This document shows, piece by piece, positions 29,749 through 38,048 of a stretch of DNA of 64,000 bases (its first letter is position 1; every line of letters starts with the position of its first letter). Both the position numbers and the translations under genes were made by a program. This stretch comes from JBBSBL01 sp963735885 (GTDB lineage: Bacteria > Actinomycetota > Thermoleophilia > Solirubrobacterales > Solirubrobacteraceae), in NCBI GenBank assembly GCA_963735885.1, contig CAVTMP010000007.1:62001-126000 (forward strand), given 5' to 3'. The notes beneath the pieces were generated by a model, which worked only from the letters and a program-made list of their open reading frames with translations, was not told the DNA's origin and made no database searches.

Positions 29749-30741
29749 GTGACACCCATCGAGATCACCGCCCCCGACGTACAGGCCGACCTCCCCGCGC
29801 TGCACGTGTCGCTCTCGCGCGTCGGCGTGACCGGCGTGGAGAAGATCGTCCGCATCCGGCAGAACGGATCGGAGCAGCTCTTCTCCGCCAACCTCGACTG
29901 CTACGTCGACCTCGGGCCGCGCCAGAAGGGCGCGCACATGTCGCGCTTCGAGGAGGTCGTGAACGCCGCGATCGGCGAGGTCGTGCTCGGCGAGTCGGTC
30001 TTCAAGGCCGAGCGGCTCGCGGAGCGGATCGCGGAGCTCGTGCGCGAGCGCCAGGACGCGCGTCGCGCCGAGGTGACGATCGCCGCCCGCTACCCCGAGC
30101 ACAAGCCGGCGCCGGAGTCCGGGATCCTCACGCAGGAGATCTACACGCTCTTCGGCTCCGCCGTCGCGGCGGAGTCCGGCACCCGCCGCATCGTCGGCGT
30201 GGCCGCCGCCGGCATGACCGCCTGCCCGTGCGCGCAGCAGCTCGTGGCCGGCCGCGCGCGTGAGCGGCTGGCCGGGGAGGGCTACGGCGACGAGGAGATC
30301 GAGCGGATCCTCGACGCGGTCCCGGTGGCGACGCACAACCAGCGCGGGCTCGGCACGCTGCTCATCGGCTGCCCGGCCGGGTGCGACGAGGAGATCGAGG
30401 CGGCCACGCTGCTCCAGATCGTCGAGGAGTCGATGTCCTCGGAGATCTACGAGCTCATGAAGCGCTCCGACGAGGGCGCCGTGGTCGAGAAGGCGCACCG
30501 CCGCCCGCGCTTCGTGGAGGACTGCGTGCGCGAGATGGTCGGCGGCGTGATCGCGCGCTTCGGGCACCTCGACGACGACGCCTGGGTGTCGGCCCGCCAG
30601 GAGAACCTCGAGACCATCCACCAGCACAACGTCGCCGCCGAGCGCTTCGGCCTGCTCGGCGAGCTGCGCCACGAGCTCGCCACCGGCGAGCACCCGGTGC
30701 GGGCCACGAGCCGCGAGGCGTGGCTCGAGGGCGGCGGCTGA
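29749..30741 (+). CDS. mptA: GTP cyclohydrolase of the MptA/FolE2 (type IB) family
   Basis: 330 residues from GTG 29749. The family opens GTP to a dihydroneopterin product, the first step to folate or methanopterin-type cofactors, using a metal held by a Cys and a His/Glu set. Visible motifs: LSRVGVTGVEKIVRIRQNG, ANLDCYVDLGPRQKGAHMSR, FEEVVNAAI, ARYPEHKPAPESG, the catalytic GMTACPCAQQLVAG, VATHNQRGLGTLLIGCPAG and PRFVEDCVREMV. The long spacing and sequence resemble archaeal MptA more than proteobacterial FolE2, an impression from memory. It stands alone beside sigA, with no fol genes nearby. Confidence 0.88.
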   Translation: MTPIEITAPDVQADLPALHVSLSRVGVTGVEKIVRIRQNGSEQLFSANLDCYVDLGPRQKGAHMSRFEEVVNAAIGEVVLGESVFKAERLAERIAELVRERQDARRAEVTIAARYPEHKPAPESGILTQEIYTLFGSAVAAESGTRRIVGVAAAGMTACPCAQQLVAGRARERLAGEGYGDEEIERILDAVPVATHNQRGLGTLLIGCPAGCDEEIEAATLLQIVEESMSSEIYELMKRSDEGAVVEKAHRRPRFVEDCVREMVGGVIARFGHLDDDAWVSARQENLETIHQHNVAAERFGLLGELRHELATGEHPVRATSREAWLEGGG

Positions 30742-30768
30742 GGGCGCGGTCGCGCCCCGCGCCGCGAG

Positions 30769-31341
30769 TCAGCCGGCCCGGGAGGCCCGCCGCTGCGAGC
30801 GGGCGCGGCGGGCGTCCTCGAGCGTGCGGCGCAGGCCGAACGCGTAGTCGAGCCCCGACGCCACCGTGACCGCGACGGTGAGGTAGACCAGGGCGTCGAG
30901 CCACGCCGGGCTTCCGTCGACGAGGATGAGCGCGAAGACCATCCCGACCTGGAGGACCGTCTTCGCCTTGCCGAACGTGCTCGCGGCGATCACCACGCCC
31001 TGCGCCCCGGCCGCCGCCCGCAGCGCGGTGACCGCGAACTCGCGGGCGATGATCACCATCGCGACCCACGGGGCGACGCGGTTCAGCGACACCAGCGCGA
31101 GCAGCGCGGCGATGATCAGCAGCTTGTCGGCGATCGGGTCCATCAGCTTCCCGAACGTCGTGACCGCGTCCCGCGAGCGCGCGAGGTGGCCGTCGACCGC
31201 GTCGGTGAGCGACGCCACCGCGAACACGATCGCCGCGAGCACGTCGCCGTTGGAGGTCTGGTCGAGCAGGGCGACCACGAGGACCGGGACGAGCAGGATC
31301 CGGACCAGCGTGAGGAGGTTGGGGACGTTCAGCGCGGCCAC
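30769..31341 (-). CDS. pgsA: CDP-diacylglycerol-glycerol-3-phosphate phosphatidyltransferase
   Basis: 190 residues from GTG 31341. It makes phosphatidylglycerophosphate at the membrane from CDP-diacylglycerol and glycerol 3-phosphate. N-terminal NVPNLLTLVRILLVPVLV is family-typical; the CDP-alcohol phosphotransferase motif D-x2-DG-x2-AR-x8-G-x3-D-x3-D is complete in DAVDGHLARSRDAV plus TFGKLMDPIADK. IIAREFAVTALRAAAGAQG matches PgsA and not CDP-alcohol relatives. About five to six helices; basic C-terminal tail. Confidence 0.92.
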   Translation of the reverse strand: MAALNVPNLLTLVRILLVPVLVVALLDQTSNGDVLAAIVFAVASLTDAVDGHLARSRDAVTTFGKLMDPIADKLLIIAALLALVSLNRVAPWVAMVIIAREFAVTALRAAAGAQGVVIAASTFGKAKTVLQVGMVFALILVDGSPAWLDALVYLTVAVTVASGLDYAFGLRRTLEDARRARSQRRASRAG

Positions 31342-31412
31342 GGCGACGGAGCGTAGCCGCTCCGCCGCCGCCGGCCGGGGGGCCCGGGCCCGACCCGTCC
31401 ACCGCGGGAGGG

Positions 31413-32171
31413 CTACGCCTTGAGCCGCCGTCCGGTGCGGAAGAGCCAGGCGCTCCACGCCACCACCCCCGCGGTGAGCGCGGCGGCGATGGCCAGCGAG
31501 AGGACGATGCTCACGTCGCTCGTCCCGAGGAACCCGTAGCGGACCGCGGCGATCATGTAGACGAGCGGGTTCGCGTGCGAGATCTCGCGCCACGGCTCGG
31601 GCAGGCGCTCGATCGAGTAGAAGACCCCGCCGAGGAAGCTCAGCGGGAGGATCACGATGTTCTGCACGAACCCGGCGTGGTCCCACGTCTGGGCGTAGAT
31701 CCCGACCACGACGCCCAGCGAGCTGAACAGGGCGACGGCGAGGGCCACCGCGAGCGCGAGCTCGAACGGGTGCCGGACCGGCACCGCGACGACGAGCGCG
31801 GCGGCGGCGACGAGCAGGACGCCGATGCACAGCGCCCGCACCGCGCCGCCGAGCGAGAGGCCGAGGTTGACCTCCCACGGGCGCATCGGGGCCGCGAGCA
31901 CGTCGTGGATGTAGCGGTCGAAGCGCGCCTGGAAGACCGAGGAGGAGTTGTTCGCGTAGGCGGCCTGGACCATCGCCATCGTCACGATCCCGGGCACGAT
32001 GAACACCTCGTAGGCGACGCCGTCGATCTGCCTGATCCGCCCGCCGAGCGAGAGCCCGAAGACGAGGATGAAGAGGAACGAGGAGAGGACCGGGGCGGCG
32101 ATGGTCTGCGACCACAGCTTGAGCACGCGGAGGACCTCGCGCGCGGCCAGCCAGCCCAGCGGCGTGCTCAC
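31413..32171 (-). CDS. ABC-2 type transporter permease
   Basis: 252 residues from GTG 32171, overlapping the ATPase stop. Six hydrophobic segments with the ABC-2 layout: REVLRVLKLWSQTIAAPVLS, LFILVFGLSLGG, FIVPGIVTMAMVQAAYANNS, RFDRYIHDVLAAPMRPWEV and the family signature PLSFLGGVFYSIERLPEPWR followed by NPLVYMIAAVRYGF. This matches NodJ/DrrB-type exporters of lipids, polysaccharides or drugs. The substrate is unknown. Confidence 0.88.
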   Translation of the reverse strand: MSTPLGWLAAREVLRVLKLWSQTIAAPVLSSFLFILVFGLSLGGRIRQIDGVAYEVFIVPGIVTMAMVQAAYANNSSSVFQARFDRYIHDVLAAPMRPWEVNLGLSLGGAVRALCIGVLLVAAAALVVAVPVRHPFELALAVALAVALFSSLGVVVGIYAQTWDHAGFVQNIVILPLSFLGGVFYSIERLPEPWREISHANPLVYMIAAVRYGFLGTSDVSIVLSLAIAAALTAGVVAWSAWLFRTGRRLKA

Positions 32172-32911
32172 GCCGGGGTCCCCATCGCCTTCACGTAGAC
32201 GTCGGCGAGCGACGCGGCCCCGTAGTGGGCGCGCAGCCCGTCGGCGGTGTCCCGCGCGATGAGGCGGCCGTCGCGGATGAGCGCGATGTCCTCGCACAGC
32301 TCGTCGGCCTCCTCGAGGTAGTGCGTGGTGAGGAGGATCGTCGTCCCCGTGTCGTGGAGCCGGTGGATGTAGCGCCACAGCTCGAGGCGCAGCTCGAAGT
32401 CCACGCCGGCGGTCGGCTCGTCGAGGATCACCAGGCGCGGCTCGTGCATGAGCGCCCGCGCCAGCAGGAGCCGGCGCCGCATGCCCCCGGACAGCTTCGG
32501 CGCGCGCACGCCGGCCTTCGCCCGCAGGTCGAAGACGTCCATCATCTCCCCGGCGCGGCGGCGCGCCCGGGCCCGATCCATCCCGTAGTAGCCGCCGTGG
32601 TAGACGAGCGTCTCCTCCACGTCGAGGAAGCGGTCGAGGTTCACGTCCTGCTCGGCGAGGCCGACGAGGCGCCGCGCCGCGGACTCGTGGTGCGGGCGCC
32701 CGAAGACCTCGATGTCGCCCGCCGTGACCCGGATGAGGTTGCAGACCGCGCTGATCAGCGTCGTCTTGCCCGCGCCGTTGGGCCCGAGCAGGCCGAAGAA
32801 CTCCCCGTCCGGGACGGTGAGGTCGAAGCCGTCGAGGGCGAGGAAGCCGTCGTCGTAGCGCTTGGTCAGCCCGCGCAGGGCGAGCGCGGGCACGGGGTCG
32901 GTGGCGGGCAT
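32168..32911 (-). CDS. ABC transporter ATP-binding protein
   Basis: 247 residues. Walker A LLGPNGAGKTTLISAVCN, Q-loop region GLAEQDVNLDRFLDVEETL, signature KLSGGMRRRLLLARALMHEP, Walker B RLVILDEPTAGVD and switch His TTHYLEEADELCEDIALI are all intact. ATG 32911 is preferred over 32917 because a TAGCCT hexamer (32921-32926) lies 9 nt upstream, a spacing consistent with a leaderless start. With the overlapping permease it forms a DrrAB/NodIJ-type two-gene exporter. Confidence 0.9.
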   Translation of the reverse strand: MPATDPVPALALRGLTKRYDDGFLALDGFDLTVPDGEFFGLLGPNGAGKTTLISAVCNLIRVTAGDIEVFGRPHHESAARRLVGLAEQDVNLDRFLDVEETLVYHGGYYGMDRARARRRAGEMMDVFDLRAKAGVRAPKLSGGMRRRLLLARALMHEPRLVILDEPTAGVDFELRLELWRYIHRLHDTGTTILLTTHYLEEADELCEDIALIRDGRLIARDTADGLRAHYGAASLADVYVKAMGTPA

Positions 32912-32952
32912 GAGCATCCGAGGCTAGTACCCGGGTTGCCCCCCGGGGGATC

Positions 32953-33951
32953 ATGTGGGCGATGCGCGCGATGGTGCTGGACCGACCCGGGCGGCCGCTG
33001 CGCCCGGCCGAGGTTCCCGATCCCGAGCCCGGTCCCGGCGAGGTGGGGCTCCGCGTCCACGCCTGCGGCGTCTGCCGCACCGACCTCCACCTGCTCGACG
33101 GAGAGGTCGCCGTGCCCCATCCGCCGGTGATCCCGGGCCATCAGATCGTCGCCACCGTGGACGCCGCCGCCGAGGGGGTCGAGCTCGCCCGTGGGACGCG
33201 GGTCGGCGTGCCGTGGCTCGGCTGGACGTGCGGCCGCTGCCGCTACTGCACGAGCGGCCGGGAGAACCTGTGCGATCGGGCCGAGTTCACCGGCCGCGAC
33301 CGCGACGGCGGCTACGCGGAGCGGTGCGTGGCCGACGCGCGCTTCTGCTTCCCGCTGCCGGACGGCTACCCGGATCTCCAGGCCGCGCCGCTGCTCTGCG
33401 CCGGGCTCATCGGCCACCGCGCCTACCGCATGGCGGGCGAGGCGCCCCGGCTGGGGCTCTACGGCTTCGGGGCGGCCGCGCACATCTGCTGCCAGGTCGC
33501 GGTGTGGGAAGGGCGGACGGTGTACGCGCTCACCCGGCCCGGCGACACGGCCGCCCAGGCGCTCGCGCGCGACCTCGGGGCGGCGTGGGCCGGGGGAACC
33601 GACGAGCCGGTCCCCGACGAGCTCGACGCCGCGCTGATCTTCGCGCCGGCCGGCGAGCTCGTGACGCTGGCGCTGCGGGCGTGCGCGAAGGGCGGGGTCG
33701 TCGTCTGCGCCGGCATCCACATGAGCGACATCCCCTCGTTCCCCTACGCCGAGCTGTGGGGCGAGCGCGCGATCCGCTCGGTCGCCAACCTGACGCGCGC
33801 CGACGCGCGGGAGTTCCTCGCGCTCGCGCCGCGCGTGCCGGTGCGCACCCACGTCACGACCTACCCGCTGGACGCCGCGAACGAGGCCCTCGCCGACCTC
33901 CGTGCCGGGCGCTTCACGGGTTCGGCGGTCCTGGTGCCCGAGGGCGGCTGA
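32953..33951 (+). CDS. Zinc-dependent alcohol dehydrogenase (AdhA-like MDR)
   Basis: 332 residues from ATG 32953 (ATG 32962 is equally likely). Medium-chain dehydrogenase: catalytic zinc Cys in HACGVCRTDLHLLDGE and His in PPVIPGHQIVATV; structural zinc Cys in CGRCRYCTSGRENLC; substrate site LLCAGLIGHRAYRMAG; cofactor fold LGLYGFGAAAHICCQVA. The usual GxGxxG is altered to GFGAAA, as in the single-domain AdhA-like subgroup. GIHMSDIPSFPYAELWGERA is typical of that subgroup. It probably interconverts alcohols and aldehydes with NAD(P). Divergent from the ABC operon. Confidence 0.88.
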   Translation: MWAMRAMVLDRPGRPLRPAEVPDPEPGPGEVGLRVHACGVCRTDLHLLDGEVAVPHPPVIPGHQIVATVDAAAEGVELARGTRVGVPWLGWTCGRCRYCTSGRENLCDRAEFTGRDRDGGYAERCVADARFCFPLPDGYPDLQAAPLLCAGLIGHRAYRMAGEAPRLGLYGFGAAAHICCQVAVWEGRTVYALTRPGDTAAQALARDLGAAWAGGTDEPVPDELDAALIFAPAGELVTLALRACAKGGVVVCAGIHMSDIPSFPYAELWGERAIRSVANLTRADAREFLALAPRVPVRTHVTTYPLDAANEALADLRAGRFTGSAVLVPEGG

Positions 33952-34008
33952 GCCGACCCCCTAGGGTGGGAGCCCCGCCCCGGATCTCTCACCGCTAGGA
34001 GCCCGCCC

Positions 34009-34590
34009 ATGCCCCTCGTCCCCATGGTCATCGAGCGCACCGCCCGTGGCGAGCGCGAGTTCGACATCTTCTCGCGGCTGCTGAACGAGCGGATCATCTT
34101 CCTCGGCCAGCCGGTCGACGACACGATCGCGAACCTCGTCGTCGCCCAGCTGCTCCACCTCGAGTCGCAGGACCCCGAGAAGGACATCTCGATCTACATC
34201 AACTCCCCCGGCGGCTCGATCTACGCCGGGCTGGCGATCTACGACACGATGCAGTTCATCAAGCCCGACGTGGCGACGATGTGCGTCGGGATCGCCATGT
34301 CGATGGGCTCGCTGCTGCTCACCGGCGGGACGAAGGGCAAGCGGATGGCGCTGCCGAACTCCCGCATCCTCATCCACCAGCCCTCCGCCGGCTTCGAGGG
34401 CCAGTCGACCGACATCGAGATCCACGCGCGCGAGATCCTCGACACGCGGCGGCGGATCGACGAGCTCTACGCCCTCCACACCGGCCAGACGGTCGAGCAG
34501 GTCCACGCGGACATGGAGCGCGACCGCTTCTTCTCCGCCGAGGAGGCCGCGAGCTACGGGCTGATCGACCGGGTGATCACGACGCACTGA
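34009..34590 (+). CDS. clpP: ATP-dependent Clp protease proteolytic subunit
   Basis: 193 residues from ATG 34009, with an AGGAG Shine-Dalgarno about 8 nt upstream and a TAGGGT hexamer at 33962-33967. Serine peptidase that forms tetradecamers and degrades proteins fed by ClpX/ClpC. Triad: Ser in CVGIAMSMGSLLLTG, His in NSRILIHQPSAGFEGQ, Asp in MERDRFFSAEEAASYGLID. The central SPGGSIYAGLAIYDTMQF segment is canonical. No clpX or second clpP follows; the 3' end overlaps the convergent gene by 14 nt. Confidence 0.95.
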   Translation: MPLVPMVIERTARGEREFDIFSRLLNERIIFLGQPVDDTIANLVVAQLLHLESQDPEKDISIYINSPGGSIYAGLAIYDTMQFIKPDVATMCVGIAMSMGSLLLTGGTKGKRMALPNSRILIHQPSAGFEGQSTDIEIHAREILDTRRRIDELYALHTGQTVEQVHADMERDRFFSAEEAASYGLIDRVITTH

Positions 34591-35392
34591 GGTCGATGGA
34601 GCGCGGGGCCACGATCGCGTGCTCGATCGCGCCGAGACCCTCGATCTCGATGCGCACCACGTCTCCGTCGGCCAGGAAGCGCGGCGGGTCCATCGCCATG
34701 CCGACGCCGCTCGGCGTCCCGGTGAGGATGAGGTCGCCCGGCTCGAGGGTCACCGCCTCGGCGATGAAGGCCACGAGCCGCTCGATCCCGAAGATGAGAT
34801 CCGCGGTGCTCGCGTCCTGGCGCAGCTCGCCGTTGACCCACGTGCGAAGGCGCAGCGCCTCCGGATCCGGAACCTGGTCGCGCGTGGTGATCCAGGGACC
34901 CCACGGGCAGAAGGTGTCGGCGCCCTTCGCCCGGGTCCACTGCGGCTCGCGGCGCTGGAGGTCGCGGGCGCTCACGTCGTCGGCGACCGCATAGCCGGCG
35001 ACCCGGCCGCCCGCGCCCATCACGACGGCGAGCTCGCCCTCGTAGTCGAGCCGGCGCACGACCGGGGGGCGGACGACCGGCCCCGAGGGCGGCGCCGCGG
35101 CGCCGGGGGACTTGGTGAACACGATCGGCGCCTCCGGCGGCTCGCCGCCGGTCTCGGCCGCGTGGGTGGCGTAGTTCAGGCCGATCCCGAAGATCATCCG
35201 CGGCCGGGGCACCGGCGCGAGCAGCCGCACGTCGGCGAGCGGCCAGCGCTCCCCGCGGGCCGGCGCGAGATCGCCGCCGGCGAGCCGCTCCACCACGCTC
35301 GCCCCGTCCTCGAAGGCGACCGCCTCCTCGCCGCCGGCCTCGCCACCCAGCGGCGCGTCGTGGCCGGGCGGGATGAAGGTGATCAGGCGCAT
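34577..35392 (-). CDS. Fumarylacetoacetate hydrolase family protein
   Basis: 271 residues from ATG 35392, with a TAGGCT hexamer 10 nt upstream (35403-35408). FAH-fold hydrolase or decarboxylase acting on beta-keto acids in aromatic or sugar catabolism. Motifs: RMIFGIGLNYATHAAETGGE, APIVFTKSPGAA, metal-binding LDYEGELAVVMG, VADDVSARDLQRREPQWTRA, KGADTFCPWGPWI and LEPGDLILTGTPSGVGMAMD. These match 2-hydroxyhepta-2,4-diene-1,7-dioate isomerase/acylpyruvase-like members. The precise substrate is not determinable. Confidence 0.88.
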   Translation of the reverse strand: MRLITFIPPGHDAPLGGEAGGEEAVAFEDGASVVERLAGGDLAPARGERWPLADVRLLAPVPRPRMIFGIGLNYATHAAETGGEPPEAPIVFTKSPGAAAPPSGPVVRPPVVRRLDYEGELAVVMGAGGRVAGYAVADDVSARDLQRREPQWTRAKGADTFCPWGPWITTRDQVPDPEALRLRTWVNGELRQDASTADLIFGIERLVAFIAEAVTLEPGDLILTGTPSGVGMAMDPPRFLADGDVVRIEIEGLGAIEHAIVAPRSIDLSAS

Positions 35393-35405
35393 CGAGCGCC
35401 GGAGC

Positions 35406-35858
35406 CTATCCCGCCGCGCCGGTCTCCTCCTCGGCGTGGGCGGCCTCCACATGGGTGACCGGGAGCCCGAGGCCCCGCGCCTTGCTCACGAGGTCGAGGT
35501 GCAGCCAGCGCGACACGCGCGCGGGGAGCGTGGAGATGATGATCTCGTCGGGATGGCCGAGGTTCACGGCATCCTGGATCGCGGACAGCGGCTCGGCGAC
35601 GCCGACCTCGCCGGTGACCTCGGAGCCGGCCGCCTCGGCGAGCTTCGGCAGCGCGACGTCGAGCGCCGCGCGCGCCTCGTCGCGGCCGCGGGTGTCGTCC
35701 TCGGGGTCCATCACGCGGGCGAGGCCGTGGACCGACGCCGGGACCAGGAGATGGAACGTCGCGGCCCCACGGCCCGCACGCTCACGCACCGCGTCCAGGA
35801 GCCCGGGGGTCGCCGCGGTGCGGTTGGCGACGACGAGGACCTTCGCCGGATCCGGCAC
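35406..35858 (-). CDS. Small universal-stress-protein-like protein
   Basis: 150 residues from GTG 35858, preceded by GGGAGGTGGG. An alpha/beta fold is suggested by VLVVANRTAATPGLLDAV, TFHLLVPAS, the amphipathic middle helix and DEIIISTLPARVSRWLHLDL. That last segment recalls the C-terminal part of UspA-like nucleotide-binding proteins, but the G-x2-G-x9-G-S/T ATP motif is absent. The function is unknown. It sits 13 nt upstream of the FAH gene, so they may be co-transcribed. Confidence 0.75.
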   Translation of the reverse strand: MPDPAKVLVVANRTAATPGLLDAVRERAGRGAATFHLLVPASVHGLARVMDPEDDTRGRDEARAALDVALPKLAEAAGSEVTGEVGVAEPLSAIQDAVNLGHPDEIIISTLPARVSRWLHLDLVSKARGLGLPVTHVEAAHAEEETGAAG

Positions 35859-35938
35859 TGACCCACCTCCCGGGCTGGATGTGCGACGTCGGCTCCGACG
35901 CTAGCGCGGCCCCGGCGCACCGGCAAGGGTGCCTCCCG

Positions 35939-36040
35939 GCCGCCCCCCGCCGACGGCCTCCCGGCCCGCCCCCCGCCGACGGCCGTCCGGCCCGGCCCCC
36001 CGCCGACGGCCGTCTTGCACGCCTCCCCCGCCGACGGGGT
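35939..36040. repeat. GC-rich short tandem repeat upstream of the sensor kinase
   Basis: Three and a half degenerate copies of a unit of about 26 nt, each with a CCCCCGCCGACGG core (near 35946, 35972, 35999 and 36027). The last copy runs into the TACGGT hexamer of the downstream kinase promoter. Outside any gene; may affect promoter strength or reflect slippage. Too short and too degenerate to be a CRISPR array. Confidence 0.7.
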
Positions 36041-36051
36041 ACGGTGGGGCG

Positions 36052-37254
36052 ATGCGCGGGCAGGCACACGCCCGGGGCGGCGGCGCCTTCGCGCTGGGCG
36101 CGCTGGTGGGAGGCGCGGCGGCCGCCGCCGTGGCACGCCGACGCGGGCGCCGGGCCCAGGATCGCGCGGAGCTCGAGCGCGCCCTGCGCAGCGCGCGCGA
36201 CACCGCCGGCGCCTTCCGCTCGGTCATCGACGCCGCGCCCGATCCGATCGCGCTCCTCGACGCCACCGGGACCGTCCGGGTCGAGAATCCGGCGATGCGG
36301 CGCGTCCGGCTCGCGGTGGAGCGCAGCGCGGGCCCCGAGGGCTTCCGGCGCGCCTTCCACGTCGAGGGCTCGGGGCCGGCGCTGGAGGTGCGCGACGAGG
36401 TTCAGCTCCTCGGCCGCAACGCGCTCTACGCCCGCTACGTCGGGCCGGTGCGCGATACGCGGGGCGATCTGGTCGGGCGGCTCGTGGTGCTGCGCGACGT
36501 CACCGGCGAGCGCGAGGCGGATCGGCTCAAGGACGAGTTCTTCGCGCTCGTCTCCCACGAGTTCCGCACCCCCCTGACCTCGGTGATCGGCTACGTGGAG
36601 CTCGTCCTCGACGACGAGGAGCAGCTCGTCGCCGACGAGCACCGCCACTTCCTCTCGGTGGTCGACCGCAACGCCACCCGCCTGCTCCGGCTCGTCGGCG
36701 ACCTGCTGTTCGCCGCGCAGGTCGAGGCCGGGCGCCTCCAGCTCGAGGTCGGGGACCTCGATCTCGCCGCCGTCGTCCGCGACGCGCTGGAGGCGGCGCG
36801 CCCGGTGGCCGAGGACCGCGGGATCGTGCTGACCGCCGACATCGCCGACCTCCCGCCGTGCCGCGGCGACCACGACCGCCTCGGGCAGGTGCTCGACAAC
36901 CTCGTCTCCAACGCGCTGAAGTTCACCGACGTCGGCGGCACCGTCGGGGTGCGCGTCGCCGGCGAGGGCGACACCGCCGTCATCGAGGTGACCGACAGCG
37001 GGCCGGGCATCCCGCCCGAGGAGCAGCACCGGCTCTTCGAGCGCTTCTTCCGGGCGACGACCGCGACCTCGCGCGCCATCCCGGGCGTCGGCCTCGGCCT
37101 CACGATCGTGCGGGCGATCGTCGAGGCCCACGGGGGCAACGTGACGCTGCGGAGCGCGGACGGCGAGGGCGCGACCTTCCGCGTCGAGCTGCCGCTGACC
37201 CCGGCCGAGGCCGGAGAGGACGTGACCCGCGGCGGCAGCGGGATCGCGCTGTAG
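36052..37254 (+). CDS. PAS-domain sensor histidine kinase
   Basis: 400 residues from ATG 36052, 6 nt after a TACGGT hexamer (36040-36045), probably leaderless. One N-terminal membrane segment (AFALGALVGGAAAAAVA) followed by an Arg stretch, a PAS domain (FRSVIDAAPDPIALLDATGT), HisKA with H-box SHEFRTPLTSVIGYVE, and HATPase with N-box LDNLVSNALKFTDVGG, G1 TDSGPGIP, F-box LFERFFRA and G2 GVGLGLTIVRAIV. All kinase motifs are intact. The OmpR-type regulator next to it is convergent (12 nt apart), a likely partner despite the unusual orientation. Confidence 0.92.
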   Translation: MRGQAHARGGGAFALGALVGGAAAAAVARRRGRRAQDRAELERALRSARDTAGAFRSVIDAAPDPIALLDATGTVRVENPAMRRVRLAVERSAGPEGFRRAFHVEGSGPALEVRDEVQLLGRNALYARYVGPVRDTRGDLVGRLVVLRDVTGEREADRLKDEFFALVSHEFRTPLTSVIGYVELVLDDEEQLVADEHRHFLSVVDRNATRLLRLVGDLLFAAQVEAGRLQLEVGDLDLAAVVRDALEAARPVAEDRGIVLTADIADLPPCRGDHDRLGQVLDNLVSNALKFTDVGGTVGVRVAGEGDTAVIEVTDSGPGIPPEEQHRLFERFFRATTATSRAIPGVGLGLTIVRAIVEAHGGNVTLRSADGEGATFRVELPLTPAEAGEDVTRGGSGIAL

Positions 37255-37266
37255 CGCCCTTCGGCG

Positions 37267-37989
37267 CTAGGAGGCCTGCGCGCTGCCGCCGACCAGCGTG
37301 CTGCGGGGCCGGTAGCGATAGCCGAAGCCGCGCACGGTCTCCAGCGGACCGCCGTTGCCGGCGTCCCAGCCGAGCTTGCGCCGCAGGTAGCCGACGTAGA
37401 GCTTCACCTGGTCGGGCGCGACGGTGTCCGGATCGCCCCAGACGAGCTCGAGCACCTGCTCGCGGCTCAGGACCTGGTTCGGGTGCCGCACGAAGGCGGC
37501 GAGCAGCCGGAACTCGAGCGGGGTGAGCGCGACCTCGCGCCCCTCGGCGACGACCTCCCGGCTGGCGAAGTCGATCGAGACCTCGCCGTCGGCGTAGGCC
37601 TCGCGCACCTCGGGCGCCGACGGCGAGCGGCGCAGCAGCGCCTCCACGCGGGCGAGCAGCTCCTGGCGGCCGAACGGCTTCGTCACGTAGTCGTCGGCCC
37701 CGGCCTTGAGGCCGCGGACCTTGTCCATCTCCGCCGCCCGGGCGGTCAGCATGAGGACGGGGACGTCGCTGAGGTCGCGGATGCGCTCGAGCGTCTGCCA
37801 GCCGTCGAGGTCGGGCATCGTGACGTCGAGCACGACGAGGCTCGGCTTGCCCGCGTGAAGCCGCTGCAGGGCCTCGGGACCGCTCGCCGCCTCGGTCACG
37901 ACGAAGCCGGCGCGCTCGAGCAGGATCCGGATCAGGCGCCGCACATCCAGCTCGTCGTCGACCACAAGGATGTTCGCGCGCTCCGTCAT
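37267..37989 (-). CDS. OmpR/PhoB-type response regulator
   Basis: 240 residues from ATG 37989. Receiver domain ILVVDDELDVRRLIRILLE with the acidic pair, phosphorylatable Asp in LVVLDVTMPDLDGW, Thr in VLMLTARAAEMDKV and Lys in DDYVTKPFGRQELLARV. The C-terminal winged helix (VALTPLEFRLLAAFVRHPNQ, LSREQVLELVWG, KLYVGYLRRKLG, VRGFGYRYRP) binds DNA. Probable partner of the kinase at 36052-37254 and possibly of the receiver-like protein divergently encoded 59 nt away. Confidence 0.93.
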   Translation of the reverse strand: MTERANILVVDDELDVRRLIRILLERAGFVVTEAASGPEALQRLHAGKPSLVVLDVTMPDLDGWQTLERIRDLSDVPVLMLTARAAEMDKVRGLKAGADDYVTKPFGRQELLARVEALLRRSPSAPEVREAYADGEVSIDFASREVVAEGREVALTPLEFRLLAAFVRHPNQVLSREQVLELVWGDPDTVAPDQVKLYVGYLRRKLGWDAGNGGPLETVRGFGYRYRPRSTLVGGSAQAS

Positions 37990-38048
37990 ACCTTTCTCAT
38001 ACCAGATTCCTGCGGTTTCCCCCTCGTCACCGTGAATGATCGGCGTCC

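Noticed and set aside
35939..36040. CRISPR array
   Set aside because: Units are directly contiguous with no unique spacers, only three to four degenerate copies, and no cas genes are nearby.
36015..37526. Overlapping 503-codon frame in the sensor kinase region
   Set aside because: Low-complexity Arg/Pro/Ala translation; the kinase frame contains all histidine-kinase motifs.
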